Shown in pieces: positions 1 through 8,341 of a stretch of 64,000 nucleotides of DNA. Within the stretch, counting starts at the first letter, position 1. Each line of letters starts with the position of its first letter. Position numbers and translations under genes: made by a program. The DNA is taken from contig CBDDOY010000001.1 in the NCBI GenBank assembly GCA_965232165.1, positions 1,922,001-1,986,000 on the forward strand, given 5' to 3'. Under the pieces are notes generated by a model. It was not told the DNA's origin. It ran no database searches and saw nothing but the letters and a program-made list of their open reading frames with translations. This DNA is from UBA2779 sp965232165. Its GTDB lineage: Bacteria > Spirochaetota > Spirochaetia > DSM-2461.

Positions 1-1
1 T

Positions 2-601
2 ACAACGAACAGGGAACAAACTTTGTGGACCCAGTTCTGGGCGGATCAGGGATTGACAGGGCCTGCCGCAGCCTACGCCAAGGGTCTTGGAGATGGTGAT
101 ATCGGCAAGGTTCGCGAGATTCTATCGCAGCCACAGATTCGTGTTGCAGGGCTTGTTCTCGACAAAGTGGACAAGATCATGCACGGCATGGAACTGGGTG
201 TCGCTGGTATGCTTAACCAGGTGCGGCAGTGGGCTATGCAGGGCTTTATGGCCGAACTTATTGACACTCTTCTCGACCAAGGCTTTCAGATTTTCCTGAG
301 TTCCGATCATGGCAATATCGAGGCGAAAGGTTGTGGGCGGCCGGCTGAAGGCGCGGTCGCGGATGTACGGGGCGAACGCGTTCGGGTGTATCCGGATGAC
401 CTATTGCGGGCAGCGGTCAAGGAACGCTTTCCTGATGCCATAGAATGGCCGCCGCTCGGCCTGCCGGAGGATTATCGCGCCTTACTGGCCCCGCATCGAA
501 AGGCGTTTATTAGCGACGGCGAAACCATTGTTGGCCACGGCGGGATCTCTATCGAAGAGCTGATTGTCCCTCTGATTCAAATTGAACGGAGGGAGACATG
601 A
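2..601 (+). CDS. pglZ: PglZ-domain protein, C-terminal part (BREX-like phage defence), truncated by window edge
   Basis: The reading frame is already open at the first base, so only the last ~199 residues are seen. PglZ proteins have an alkaline-phosphatase-type fold and are the hallmark of BREX phage-exclusion systems. Visible signatures are the metal-site-like SSDHGNIEAKG (about residue 100 of the visible part) and the closing VGHGGISIEELIVPLI, both typical of the C-terminal half of PglZ domains. The stop overlaps the next start codon by 4 bp (ATGA), so the two are translationally coupled. The exact BREX type cannot be read because the other genes lie to the left. An internal TTG at 23 is unlikely to be the real start, since the frame continues upstream with similar coding character. 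Confidence 0.8.
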   Translation, partial: TTNREQTLWTQFWADQGLTGPAAAYAKGLGDGDIGKVREILSQPQIRVAGLVLDKVDKIMHGMELGVAGMLNQVRQWAMQGFMAELIDTLLDQGFQIFLSSDHGNIEAKGCGRPAEGAVADVRGERVRVYPDDLLRAAVKERFPDAIEWPPLGLPEDYRALLAPHRKAFISDGETIVGHGGISIEELIVPLIQIERRET

Positions 602-1413
602 ATAATCGTCAGAAACAGATTGGCATTGACCGGCTTATTCGTTTGAAGTGGCTCGAGTGTACCTCGAACCTGATACTTGCCGGCAATGATGAAAATGCTG
701 TCAAAGATGAACTTGTGCAGTTGCTTGCGCCGGCCTTCCCTTCTTCATCTCCCGCCAAGAGGGGGTCTCTTTCCAAAACACTCACCATTCTGTTAAAAAC
801 ATGGCTGCGCGTACCTCGATATATTCACCCTTTGAGAGACACCGGTCTTGAACTGCTTCAATCAGCGAAAAGAAGTGATCATCTCGCAATTCACTGGGGA
901 ATGATCATGGCGGCCTACCCTTTTTGGGGGGCTGTTGCCGGACAAACCGGGCGGCTGCTTCGCCTTCAAGAGAGTGTCGCCGCAAGCCAGATACAGCGGC
1001 GGGCCCGCGAGCAATATGGAGAACGAAAAACTGTTTCAAGAGCGGCGCAGCGCGTTATCCGGTCTTTCATCGATTGGGGGGTTTTAAGCGAAACCAAAGA
1101 GAAAGGCATCTACAGTCAGGGACACCCATACTCCATAGACGATCCCAGACTTATCTCCTGGCTTGTCGAGGTTTCCCTGCACGCGCGCTCCAGCGGCTCT
1201 GCAGCGGTAAAGGAACTACTGGGCAGCACAAATCTTTTCCCCTTTCGACTCATGCATGTGTCAGCAGAACAACTGGTCTCGATGTCACCACGCCTGGACC
1301 TGTTGCGGCATGGCCTGGATGACGATTTGGTGATGATTGAGAAGAAGGTCTGGCAGCCGGAAATGGAGGTGCAAAATAACCTGACCACAGCCCCTGCTCT
1401 TCTTAAAACCTGA
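598..1413 (+). CDS. Unrecognised protein coupled to pglZ, helical with a winged-helix-like segment; possibly frameshifted
   Basis: The 271-aa product starts inside the pglZ stop codon (ATGA). I do not recognise the family. Residues ~120-165 (QIQRRAREQYGERKTVSRAA, then a FIDWGVL segment) look like a helix-turn-helix with a following wing. No BrxA (DUF1819) or BrxB signature is evident. The tight coupling argues that it is a working part of the same defence operon. Directly after the stop, another frame (+1 relative) stays open for 85 codons with good coding character (next entry), so the gene may originally have been about 355 residues long and been cut by a frameshift between 1385 and 1411. 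Confidence 0.6.
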   Translation: MNNRQKQIGIDRLIRLKWLECTSNLILAGNDENAVKDELVQLLAPAFPSSSPAKRGSLSKTLTILLKTWLRVPRYIHPLRDTGLELLQSAKRSDHLAIHWGMIMAAYPFWGAVAGQTGRLLRLQESVAASQIQRRAREQYGERKTVSRAAQRVIRSFIDWGVLSETKEKGIYSQGHPYSIDDPRLISWLVEVSLHARSSGSAAVKELLGSTNLFPFRLMHVSAEQLVSMSPRLDLLRHGLDDDLVMIEKKVWQPEMEVQNNLTTAPALLKT

Positions 1414-1639
1414 TGAGGCTGCCTCTGAGCATCTCTCCCATTTCCAAGACTTCCAGAATTCGGCATTGATCGAATCTATTGGCATTCTCATTCCTGAGAC
1501 AGCGCGACCGGCTCTTCGGGAGGGACAGTACACCAATCCTCTCTATCTGGTTCACCGGTGGTTCAAGCATCGGCACGGCTCTCAGTTCCGAGACATCCTG
1601 ACGGGGTTAATGAACTTAGGTAAGAAGAAAGGCTCGTAG
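1385..1639 (+). pseudogene. Open 3' continuation of the pglZ-linked gene in another frame
   Basis: This frame has no credible start codon or ribosome binding site. It is open from just after a TGA at 1382 to TAG at 1637, and encodes a protein-like segment containing SIGILIPETARPALREGQ and YLVHRWFKHRHG. It overlaps the end of the upstream gene in the +1 frame, so a single-base indel in 1385-1411 would join the two. I read it as the detached C-terminus of the preceding gene. The alternative is a separate short gene using a poor start. Confidence 0.45.
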
Positions 1640-1768
1640 ATGATCCAGTTTTTGGGGCGCGCCGCCCGCCTGAAGGGACTGGCTTTCTTCGTCAAGAGAA
1701 GACATCGAGGTATGACCAAAGAGCAGATTGGGGCGAGACAATTTCTCTTCCGGCAGGAAGGGCCATGA
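1640..1768 (+). CDS. Short 42-codon frame at the end of the defence remnant
   Basis: The ATG immediately follows the TAG of the preceding frame. The product is 42 residues and basic (AFFVKRRHRGMTKEQIGARQ). No family is recognised and the ribosome binding site is weak. It may be the stump of a further defence gene truncated by deletion, because the downstream boundary runs directly into AT-rich regulatory DNA. It could equally be spurious. Confidence 0.2.
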   Translation: MIQFLGRAARLKGLAFFVKRRHRGMTKEQIGARQFLFRQEGP

Positions 1769-1826
1769 CACGTCCATTGAAAAGATGCCGAGGATGACGG
1801 TTCTTAAGAGCAGGGAGAAGTATATA

Positions 1827-1884
1827 GGGCGCCTCTCCAGGTCCTTTCTCTTTGTCAATTTCCTGAAGCTGCTTTTTTAGATGC
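1827..1884. repeat. Internally deleted remnant of repeat family A
   Basis: The left side (GGGCGCCTCTCC) resembles the family A end GGGCACCTCTAA. The right side, GTCAATTTCCTGAAGCTG followed by CTTTTTTAGATGC, matches the family A arm that ends CTGTTTTTTAGAGGTGCCC with a few changes. The middle ~100 bp are missing. This is a visual match only. Confidence 0.45.
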
Positions 1885-1950
1885 TTAAGTCGGCATTCTC
1901 GCATCATTTCAAACAAATGATCAAAAATATTCAAATTATCACTTGAAAAG

Positions 1951-1999
1951 GTTCAAACAATCATTAATAATGATTCATCTATGATTGTTCATGATCATT
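1951..1999. promoter_or_regulatory. Palindromic operator cluster upstream of the DeoR-type regulator
   Basis: AATCATTAATAATGATT (1959-1975) is a perfect 17-bp palindrome. It is nested in a wider inverted repeat, AACAATCAT ... ATGATTGTT (about 1957-1989), followed by a further ATGATCAT. Dense dyad symmetry just before a DeoR-family start is typical of autoregulatory operators. The regulator and the downstream uptake operon are the likely targets. Confidence 0.5.
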
Positions 2000-2009
2000 T
2001 GGGGGCATT

Positions 2010-2780
2010 GTGCCGTTAACAGAACGTATTCAATACATCCAGTCTAGGGTTGAGAGTGATTCAACCGTCAAGGTGCATGAACTGGCTCGTATTCTCAATG
2101 TTAGCCCCATCACGATTAGACGCGATCTGAAATCCCTGGAGGAACAGGGAAAGCTCACCCGTGTGTATGGAGGCGCCGTTCTTCCTGAAGTACGTGCCTT
2201 GAACTTTGAGGAGCGTTACGACGACAAGATGGTTCACGAACATGGCGCTAAGGTTGCCATGGCTCATAAATGCATCGAATTGATTTCATCCGGCACCACT
2301 ATTCTCATTGACTCCGGAACATCCACCTTCGAAGTCGCTTGTCTTCTTCGCCCTGAGTGGAAAAACGTGGTTATTACCTATGATCTTCGTATCGCTACAA
2401 AGCTCATTCAGGCAGGAATCCAAACCTATGTCACTGGCGGAGAGGTGCAGAGCAGCACCGGCACGCTTTTTGGTCCGGCCGCCGAAGACTTCATCGACAG
2501 GGTGCACGCCGATATCGGTATTGTCGGAGTTGCAGGCATTACCCCTGAAGGAGTTTTGTATACGCCGACTATGGGGAAGGCCAGGCTCAAACAGTATGCT
2601 ATGCGCTCATCCCGCATCCGGGTGCTGCTGGCCGATTTAGTGAAGTTCAATGTTTCCAGCTTATGGAAGATATGCCCCCTGTCAGAGTTTGATTACATCA
2701 TTACCAATGCCGATTTCTCGGCTGATGAGTGGGATGCGCTGGGGGTGGAGCCAGGCAAGGTGATTGTTTCTTCCGAATAA
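2010..2780 (+). CDS. DeoR-family transcriptional regulator
   Basis: The 256-aa protein has an N-terminal winged helix-turn-helix (KVHELARILNVSPITIRRDL, residues ~20-39, then LTRVYGGAV) and a DeoR-type sugar-phosphate sensor domain starting at about residue 85 (DSGTSTFEVA). DeoR-family proteins usually repress sugar or sugar-acid catabolic genes and are released by a phosphorylated intermediate. The GTG start is preceded by a GGGGG tract 4-5 bases upstream. Only 63 bp separate it from the TRAP operon on the same strand, so it is the obvious regulator of that operon. The effector may be the phosphorylated four-carbon acid made by the downstream kinase (inference). Confidence 0.88.
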   Translation: MPLTERIQYIQSRVESDSTVKVHELARILNVSPITIRRDLKSLEEQGKLTRVYGGAVLPEVRALNFEERYDDKMVHEHGAKVAMAHKCIELISSGTTILIDSGTSTFEVACLLRPEWKNVVITYDLRIATKLIQAGIQTYVTGGEVQSSTGTLFGPAAEDFIDRVHADIGIVGVAGITPEGVLYTPTMGKARLKQYAMRSSRIRVLLADLVKFNVSSLWKICPLSEFDYIITNADFSADEWDALGVEPGKVIVSSE

Positions 2781-2843
2781 TGCCTAGCTTAGAAGATTGA
2801 GAACTTTTTTCGCGTTATGCGAAGAACATAAAGGAGGTCAGAA

Positions 2844-3860
2844 ATGACTATAAAACGATTACTGCTTAGTGCAGTCGGCTGCCTGTTTGTTGTGGGAATT
2901 CTTTTTTCAGCAGGCAATGGAGAAGAGGGCAAGGATGCCGGGAAGACGGAGATGAAAACGATGCGTGTTTCCCACACTCTGGCACCTGAGAGTCATTATC
3001 ATCAGGGACTGATGCAGTGGAAGAAGCTCGTAGAAGAGCGCAGCGGCGGCTCCGTAATTGTGGAGATTTTCCACAGTGCCCAACTCGGCAGCGAACGGGA
3101 TGTCGTCGAGGGGGTTTCATTGGGTACGGTAGATGCAACTCTTACTTCTACAGGCCCGCTCCCCAACTTCACCAATGCTTTCATGGTATTTGACTTGCCA
3201 TTCATCGTTCAGGACAGGGAGAAGGCATACCAGTGGATGGATGGTCCCAAGGGACAGGAAATTCTCGCATCCCTCGAATCATCAAATATCAAGGGTCTCG
3301 GCATTTGGGAGAATGGTTTTCGCAATCTGACCAACTCCAAGCGCTTTGTCGATGCTCCCAATGATATGGATGGTTTGAAAATACGCCTGATGGAGAATCC
3401 CATTCATGTCGCCACATTTGAAACACTTGGCGCACGTGCTGTTCCCATGCCCTTCGGCGAACTCTTCACAGCATTGCAGCAGGGCACGGTCGACGGTCAG
3501 GAGAATCCTTTGGTAATCATCGACACCAGTAAATTCTACGAAGTGCAGGGTTATCTCGCATTAACAGGGCATTTTTATTCTCCAGCGGTATTGATGATCA
3601 ATCTCGATTTCTGGAACAACACATTGAATGCCGATGAGCGCAGCATCATCACTCAGGCAGAACAAGAAGCACGCAAGTGGCAGCGCGATTTCAGCAAAAA
3701 AGGCGAAATGGAACTCCGCTCTAAGCTGGAAAGCCAGGGTATGGAAATTGCAGAGGTGGATGCCGCCGAATGGTTTGCGATGGTACAGCCTGTTTATGAG
3801 CAATTCTCGGATAGAATTGACCAGGACATGGTTAGAAGCCTTGTAGCTGCTCAGCGGTAG
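2844..3860 (+). CDS. dctP: TRAP transporter substrate-binding protein, DctP family
   Basis: The 338-aa protein begins with a signal peptide (hydrophobic residues ~5-22, no lipobox Cys at the cleavage region), so it is probably exported to the periplasm. The DctP fold is recognised by GFRNLTNSKR (residues ~150-160), which carries the conserved arginine that binds the substrate carboxylate, and by PFGELFTALQQGTVDGQENP. It captures an organic acid and hands it to the DctQ/DctM permease. A strong Shine-Dalgarno (AAAGGAGGT) sits 5-12 bases before the ATG. A small dyad, TTCGC-GTTAT-GCGAA (2809-2823), precedes it. The genomic context points to a four-carbon sugar acid as substrate. Confidence 0.93.
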   Translation: MTIKRLLLSAVGCLFVVGILFSAGNGEEGKDAGKTEMKTMRVSHTLAPESHYHQGLMQWKKLVEERSGGSVIVEIFHSAQLGSERDVVEGVSLGTVDATLTSTGPLPNFTNAFMVFDLPFIVQDREKAYQWMDGPKGQEILASLESSNIKGLGIWENGFRNLTNSKRFVDAPNDMDGLKIRLMENPIHVATFETLGARAVPMPFGELFTALQQGTVDGQENPLVIIDTSKFYEVQGYLALTGHFYSPAVLMINLDFWNNTLNADERSIITQAEQEARKWQRDFSKKGEMELRSKLESQGMEIAEVDAAEWFAMVQPVYEQFSDRIDQDMVRSLVAAQR

Positions 3861-3931
3861 TTTTTTATTCAATGGCAGTCTTGGTGTGTAACTCATCTCA
3901 TGCCGTGACTGCTGTTGTATCGGGGGGTGAA

Positions 3932-4411
3932 ATGCGTAAATGGTTTGATCGATTCGAAGAACATATGCTCCTGATTCTGTTTCCTGCCATGGTAATTGTG
4001 GTGTTCGTCGCCACCCTCGCCAGGTATCTTGATCTTTTTCCGATGTTCTGGGGCGAGGAGCTGGCACGGTATATCATGGTTTATCTGGCCTATACTGGAG
4101 CTGGCTTGGCGATGAAGACGGGCTCTCACATAAGTGTGCAATTCCTTGTCGACCGCATAAAGAGTGTGAAAATCCGCTTTGTGTTCGATCTTTTGAATTT
4201 GGCATTGCTTCTGTTCTTCACATCGTCAATCACCATAATGATGATCAGCATTATTAGAAAACTTATCGCAATGCATCAAACCTCGCCTGCCTTGTTCATA
4301 CCTATCTGGGTAATGTATGCCGCCGTTCCTTATGGAATGATTCTCGTGAGCATCAGGGCGGTGCAGGGATTCATTTATGCACGGCAAGCGTTTAGAGAGA
4401 AGGAGCACTAA
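3932..4411 (+). CDS. dctQ: TRAP transporter small permease, DctQ family
   Basis: The 159-aa protein has four predicted membrane spans and the family hallmark FWGEELARYIMVYLAYTGA (residues ~34-52), typical of DctQ. The frame could start at ATG 3872, but ATG 3932 is chosen because GGGGGGTGA lies just before it and the extra 20 residues look unlike a membrane protein start. It links the binding protein to the large permease and ends 1 bp before the dctM start. Confidence 0.9.
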   Translation: MRKWFDRFEEHMLLILFPAMVIVVFVATLARYLDLFPMFWGEELARYIMVYLAYTGAGLAMKTGSHISVQFLVDRIKSVKIRFVFDLLNLALLLFFTSSITIMMISIIRKLIAMHQTSPALFIPIWVMYAAVPYGMILVSIRAVQGFIYARQAFREKEH

Positions 4412-4412
4412 C

Positions 4413-5705
4413 ATGGGTTTGATTATGTTTGGGGCTCTGATTGGGTTAATACTCATAAACATCCCCGTGGGAGTTTCTATTGGGCTTTCGGCGATGATAG
4501 GCATCGTCTTCAGCGATATTCCCATGCAGCCGGTGGTCATAGCGCAAAGGATGTTCACAGCGGTTGATTCATTTCCCTTTATGGCCATTCCTTTCTTCAT
4601 GTTGGCCGGTGGAATCATGGGGAAGGGCGGCATATCCAAGCGTCTTATTCATCTTGCATCGGCACTGATTGGGGGACTGCGCGGGGGACTCGGATTAATC
4701 ACTATACTCGCCAGCGCCTTTTTCGGTGCGATCAGTGGTTCTAATCCTGCCACTGTGGCGGCCATTGGGGGAATCATGGTGCCGGCAATGATAAGCAAGG
4801 GGTATCCTGCACCATTCTCCGCATCGGTGGCCGCCGCAGGGGGCACGCTCGGTGTTGTCATTCCTCCTTCCATACCCATGATCACCTTCGGCGTGGTAGC
4901 AGGGGTTTCCATCGGAGATATGTTCATCGCAGGGATTGGTCCGGGGATTCTGCTTGCGCTGCTGCTGTCCTTCGTCGTGGTTGTCCAAGCCAAGAAGCTG
5001 GGCATCCCCCTGGAAGACCGCACTTCGCTGAAGGACATACTCATGGCACTTCGAGAATCAATACTCGCCATCATTATGCCGCTGATCATTCTCGGAGGTA
5101 TATATGGCGGTATTTTTACTCCAACAGAAGCCGGAGCGGTGGCGGTGGTCTATAGTTTGATTGTTTCTTCTTTCATATTCAAGGAGCTTGATCTGAAGGA
5201 CTTAAGAGAGGTTCTTATCAAGGCCGGTATCAGCAGTGCGGTCGTATTCTTTGTCATAGCGACCAGCCAGTCATTTTCCTGGCTGATTACCGCCGCCCGT
5301 ATCTCGGAGAAGATTACCACAGGTATGCTTAGCCTCTCACAAAATCCGTTTATCATCATTACTCTGACCAATTTGTTATTGCTCTTCCTCGGGGTTTTCC
5401 TCGAAACACAGGCCATCATCCTGCTCGTAGCTCCTATACTCCTGCCGCTTCTAACCGGATTAGGCATGGATCCCATACTTGTCGGGACGATGATGGTAGT
5501 GAATACCTCGGTAGGGATGATAACGCCGCCCATGGCGGTCAATCTCTTCGTGGCCTCGGGGCTGGTGAAGGAATATGGGGTGACGATGGAGAAAATAGCC
5601 CTGCGAATTGTGCCCTTCCTATTGGCGGAACTGGTGGGAATTCTGATGGTGAGTAACATTCCCGCGATCAGCCTGGGATTGCTGCGTCTACTGAAGGGCG
5701 GTTAA
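4413..5705 (+). CDS. dctM: TRAP transporter large permease, DctM family
   Basis: The 430-aa, very hydrophobic protein (about 12 spans) is of the DctM/IT superfamily and forms the Na+-coupled transport channel. Diagnostic stretches are SGSNPATVAAIGGIMVPAM (a little after residue 100), the PPSIPMITFGVVAGVSIGDMF segment, and the C-terminal GMITPPMAVNLFVASG. The start at ATG 4413 is preferred over upstream ATG 4377 because AGAAGGAGC precedes it and it matches the usual N-terminus of the family. The downstream kinase starts 1 bp after its stop. Confidence 0.94.
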   Translation: MGLIMFGALIGLILINIPVGVSIGLSAMIGIVFSDIPMQPVVIAQRMFTAVDSFPFMAIPFFMLAGGIMGKGGISKRLIHLASALIGGLRGGLGLITILASAFFGAISGSNPATVAAIGGIMVPAMISKGYPAPFSASVAAAGGTLGVVIPPSIPMITFGVVAGVSIGDMFIAGIGPGILLALLLSFVVVVQAKKLGIPLEDRTSLKDILMALRESILAIIMPLIILGGIYGGIFTPTEAGAVAVVYSLIVSSFIFKELDLKDLREVLIKAGISSAVVFFVIATSQSFSWLITAARISEKITTGMLSLSQNPFIIITLTNLLLLFLGVFLETQAIILLVAPILLPLLTGLGMDPILVGTMMVVNTSVGMITPPMAVNLFVASGLVKEYGVTMEKIALRIVPFLLAELVGILMVSNIPAISLGLLRLLKGG

Positions 5706-5706
5706 G

Positions 5707-6987
5707 ATGATTGAAGTCCCGGAAACAGTCGCGCTTTCTGATGATTTAACCGGAGCGCTCGGCTTATCCATGCTGATTGCCAAAGAAAACATCCCAGTCC
5801 TGACTCTCACCGCCTGGGATAGGGGAGAATTGGCCTTAGAGGGCAGGACTGAAGCAGGCGATGCGGACTTCGCCGTCGATTCCCTGAGTCAGGCCAATGC
5901 CTTGGTGATTAATACCGATACACGGTCTCTTGACTCCGATATGGCAAGAGATAGAATCGCAGAGGTGATGAATCACCTGCCACCCGAAACACGGGTCGTG
6001 AAGCGTTTTGACACAACCCTGCGTGGACATCTTGGTGCGGAACTGGACGAGATGTTGAGACATAGGCCGAAGGCCGCGGCAGTCGTGGTACCAGCCTTTC
6101 CAGCAGGGGGACGCCATTGCCTAGGCGGATATCAGCTCATTAACGGCGTGCCAATTGAGCTGACCGAGGCTGCAACGGATCCCCGCTGGCCTATTCGCAG
6201 CAGCTATGTGCCCGATTATTTCAGGGCGGCGGTCTCCGGGCGGAGCGGCAGGGTGCGGCATCTGCCGCTACAGGCACTTTCAAACAGTGATGAAGAATTG
6301 AGGGCCGATCTAAAAAAGATGCTGCAGCCTGGGGCAGTCCTCGTGGTTGATGCCTATAGTGATGCCGATATCAACCGCATTGCTCAGGCTCTAATCGGCG
6401 TGGATGGCGAGTACATCCTAACGAGTCCGGGAGTGTTTATCAGTGAAGTCCTGGGTCTTCTTTGTCAAAAAACGACACGTCATCCAGCCTTGGCCGTAAC
6501 TGGCAGTGCAACCGAATTGACACGCAAGCAGGTTTCAGCGTTGGAAGAGAAGTACAAAGTGAGCTATCTTGAGATTCCGGCCGATGCCATCGTTCAGGGA
6601 ACGGTAAGCCGAACCACTGAAGAATTCCTTGCAGTTTGGAACAGAGAGAAAACAGATGTTCTCGTTGTTCGCCCCGAATGGAGGATGGGTAGACCTGGAC
6701 TGGAATCGACAATTCTTAGGGCTGTAACCGATGCGGCTCAAATGGTACTTGATGCTTTGAATAACCAAGTCTCTGGATTAATACTCTCCGGGGGAGAAAC
6801 TGCCGGAGAACTGATAAGCCGTTTAGGCGCTGCCCTTATTCGCCCGGAGAAAGACTTCGCCTCACTGGTGATGGGCGGTGTCATGCTTGATGGTCTGCTT
6901 GATGGCGTGAAAGTTGTTACTAAGGGAGGTCTTGTCGGGGACCGATCTATCATGCTGCGGGCTATGTCCTGGTTTCTAACGGAGTAA
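5707..6987 (+). CDS. dtnK: Four-carbon acid sugar kinase (DUF1537 family)
   Basis: The 426-aa protein has the DUF1537 N-terminal substrate domain (ALSDDLTGALG at residues ~9-19, RFDTTLRGHLGAEL at ~100) and the C-terminal nucleotide-binding domain (LILSGGETAGELISRLG). The family phosphorylates threonate, erythronate and related four-carbon acids, usually beside a PdxA2, aldolase or dehydrogenase that decides the substrate. Here the partner is a PdxA2-like enzyme, which matches the D-threonate pathway: D-threonate to its 4-phosphate, then to dihydroxyacetone phosphate. The substrate is inferred from the context. The symbol dtnK is given on that basis. Confidence 0.85.
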   Translation: MIEVPETVALSDDLTGALGLSMLIAKENIPVLTLTAWDRGELALEGRTEAGDADFAVDSLSQANALVINTDTRSLDSDMARDRIAEVMNHLPPETRVVKRFDTTLRGHLGAELDEMLRHRPKAAAVVVPAFPAGGRHCLGGYQLINGVPIELTEAATDPRWPIRSSYVPDYFRAAVSGRSGRVRHLPLQALSNSDEELRADLKKMLQPGAVLVVDAYSDADINRIAQALIGVDGEYILTSPGVFISEVLGLLCQKTTRHPALAVTGSATELTRKQVSALEEKYKVSYLEIPADAIVQGTVSRTTEEFLAVWNREKTDVLVVRPEWRMGRPGLESTILRAVTDAAQMVLDALNNQVSGLILSGGETAGELISRLGAALIRPEKDFASLVMGGVMLDGLLDGVKVVTKGGLVGDRSIMLRAMSWFLTE

Positions 6988-6992
6988 AGATT

Positions 6993-8015
6993 ATGACAAA
7001 GAAAACTGTATTGGCAGTCACTGCGGGTGATCCGGCCAGTATAGGTCCTGAGATAACCCTTAAGAGTTTTGAGATGGAGAACTTCTGGCAGTACGGTGTG
7101 CCGATAGTCTGTGCCGATCTCAAAGTTATGGACGAGGTTCGCAGGAAACTGGCAATTCCTGTCTCCGTGGTACCCGTCAAAAACGCTGCAGAGGCTGCCG
7201 CTCTATCATGGGAGATAAACGGAATGCCTGTGGTTCCCATTCTTGACCAGCGGGTCATTACCGATGTATCCCGTCTTAAGGTTGGCAAGGTAGATGCCCT
7301 GGCGGGTCAGGCGGCTGTAAGCTATGTCCAGGCCGCGGTTGCTCTGTGCAAGTCGGGCCATGCCGATGGCATTTGTACGGCTCCCATTAACAAGGAAGCC
7401 ATCAGGGCGGCCGGCTTCCACTACATCGGCCATACCGAGATGATCTCGGAGATGTCCAATGGCAAGAAGGGGCTCACAGAATTCCAGGTGGATAAGATGA
7501 ATATTTTCTTCCATAGCCGCCATGTGAGTCTGCGGCAGGCCATCGATCTTATCAAGAAGGAACTGCTCCTTGATTCCATTGAAGCCGCCCGAAATTGTCT
7601 CTCTACGATAGGTGTTGTCAATCCTCATCTAGCCATGGCAGGACTCAATCCTCATTCATCGGATGGAGGCCTGTTTGGAGAGGAGGAGGCTCTGGAGATA
7701 AAACCGGCTGTTGACGAGGCTAGGAGGCGGGGAATCGATATCGTGGGACCGGTGCCGGCGGATAGCGTGTTCCATCATGCTGCAGAAGGCCGCTATGATG
7801 CGGTTATATCCCTCTATCATGATCAGGGGCATATTGCATCTAAGTGCTATGATTTTTACCGTGTCGTCAGTGTCACATTCGGTTATCCATTTATCAGAAC
7901 GAGTGTTGATCATGGTACCGCCTTGGACATAGCCTGGCAGGGTATTGCTAACCCTGTGAGCATGAAAGAGGCAATATTGAAGGGATTTGAACTTGCGCCG
8001 AAATATAGGTATTGA
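6993..8015 (+). CDS. pdxA2: PdxA2-like 4-phospho-threonate dehydrogenase
   Basis: The 340-aa protein belongs to the PdxA family: AGDPASIGPE near the N-terminus, the metal-binding histidine motif IGHTEM (~residue 150), LNPHSSDGGLFGEEE and the third metal site HDQGHIASK. Genuine PdxA acts in vitamin B6 synthesis. PdxA2 paralogues next to a DUF1537 kinase instead oxidise and decarboxylate D-threonate 4-phosphate (or D-erythronate 4-phosphate) to dihydroxyacetone phosphate. Placement 5 bp behind the kinase and downstream of the TRAP transporter supports the catabolic role. The last codons overlap the putative promoter of the tRNA gene that follows. Confidence 0.87.
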   Translation: MTKKTVLAVTAGDPASIGPEITLKSFEMENFWQYGVPIVCADLKVMDEVRRKLAIPVSVVPVKNAAEAAALSWEINGMPVVPILDQRVITDVSRLKVGKVDALAGQAAVSYVQAAVALCKSGHADGICTAPINKEAIRAAGFHYIGHTEMISEMSNGKKGLTEFQVDKMNIFFHSRHVSLRQAIDLIKKELLLDSIEAARNCLSTIGVVNPHLAMAGLNPHSSDGGLFGEEEALEIKPAVDEARRRGIDIVGPVPADSVFHHAAEGRYDAVISLYHDQGHIASKCYDFYRVVSVTFGYPFIRTSVDHGTALDIAWQGIANPVSMKEAILKGFELAPKYRY

Positions 8016-8041
8016 CAAAATATTGAACTTTGCGATAACAA
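8012..8041 (+). promoter_or_regulatory. Putative promoter of the tRNA-Ala gene
   Basis: TTGACA at 8012-8017 and TAACAA at 8036-8041 are separated by 18 bp, with the tRNA beginning 13 bases further on. The -35 box contains the pdxA2 stop codon, so the promoter is embedded in the end of the operon. Confidence 0.5.
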
Positions 8042-8054
8042 TATAGACGGCATT

Positions 8055-8128
8055 GGGGGTGTAGCTCAGTTGGTTAGAGCGCGTGAATGGCATTCACGAG
8101 GCCATGGGTTCGACTCCCTTCACCTCCA
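8055..8128 (+). tRNA. tRNA-Ala(GGC)
   Basis: The 74-nt cloverleaf has acceptor GGGGGTG paired with CACCTCC (one G-T wobble), D-arm with GCTC/GAGC, anticodon stem CGTGA/TCACG around the loop ATGGCAT giving anticodon GGC, and T-loop TTCGACT. The T-stem has one mismatch. The 3' CCA is not encoded. Confidence 0.93.
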
Positions 8129-8144
8129 TTGATTATACAGTGAA

Positions 8145-8193
8145 GCCGATTCTGCTGCCGAGTCCGGCATGCGGGATCGGTTTTATTTTTTTA
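8145..8193 (+). terminator. Probable rho-independent terminator after tRNA-Ala
   Basis: CCGAT (8146-8150) pairs with ATCGG (8176-8180), with additional GC-rich pairing inside, and is followed by TTTTATTTTTTT. It lies 17 bases past the tRNA and fits termination of the tRNA transcript. Confidence 0.5.
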
Positions 8194-8341
8194 TAGTGCC
8201 CCGAAGAATGTGTTTGTTTCCATGAAATAAATTCGTTGCGGGCCGGGACTTCTCGAATCTCTCTAAAACTTAGCCAGGAAAAGAATGATAGTGTCCAGTA
8301 TAGTTCGCAATTTTCTTTCAAGAAGCCATCGAATTCTCCCA

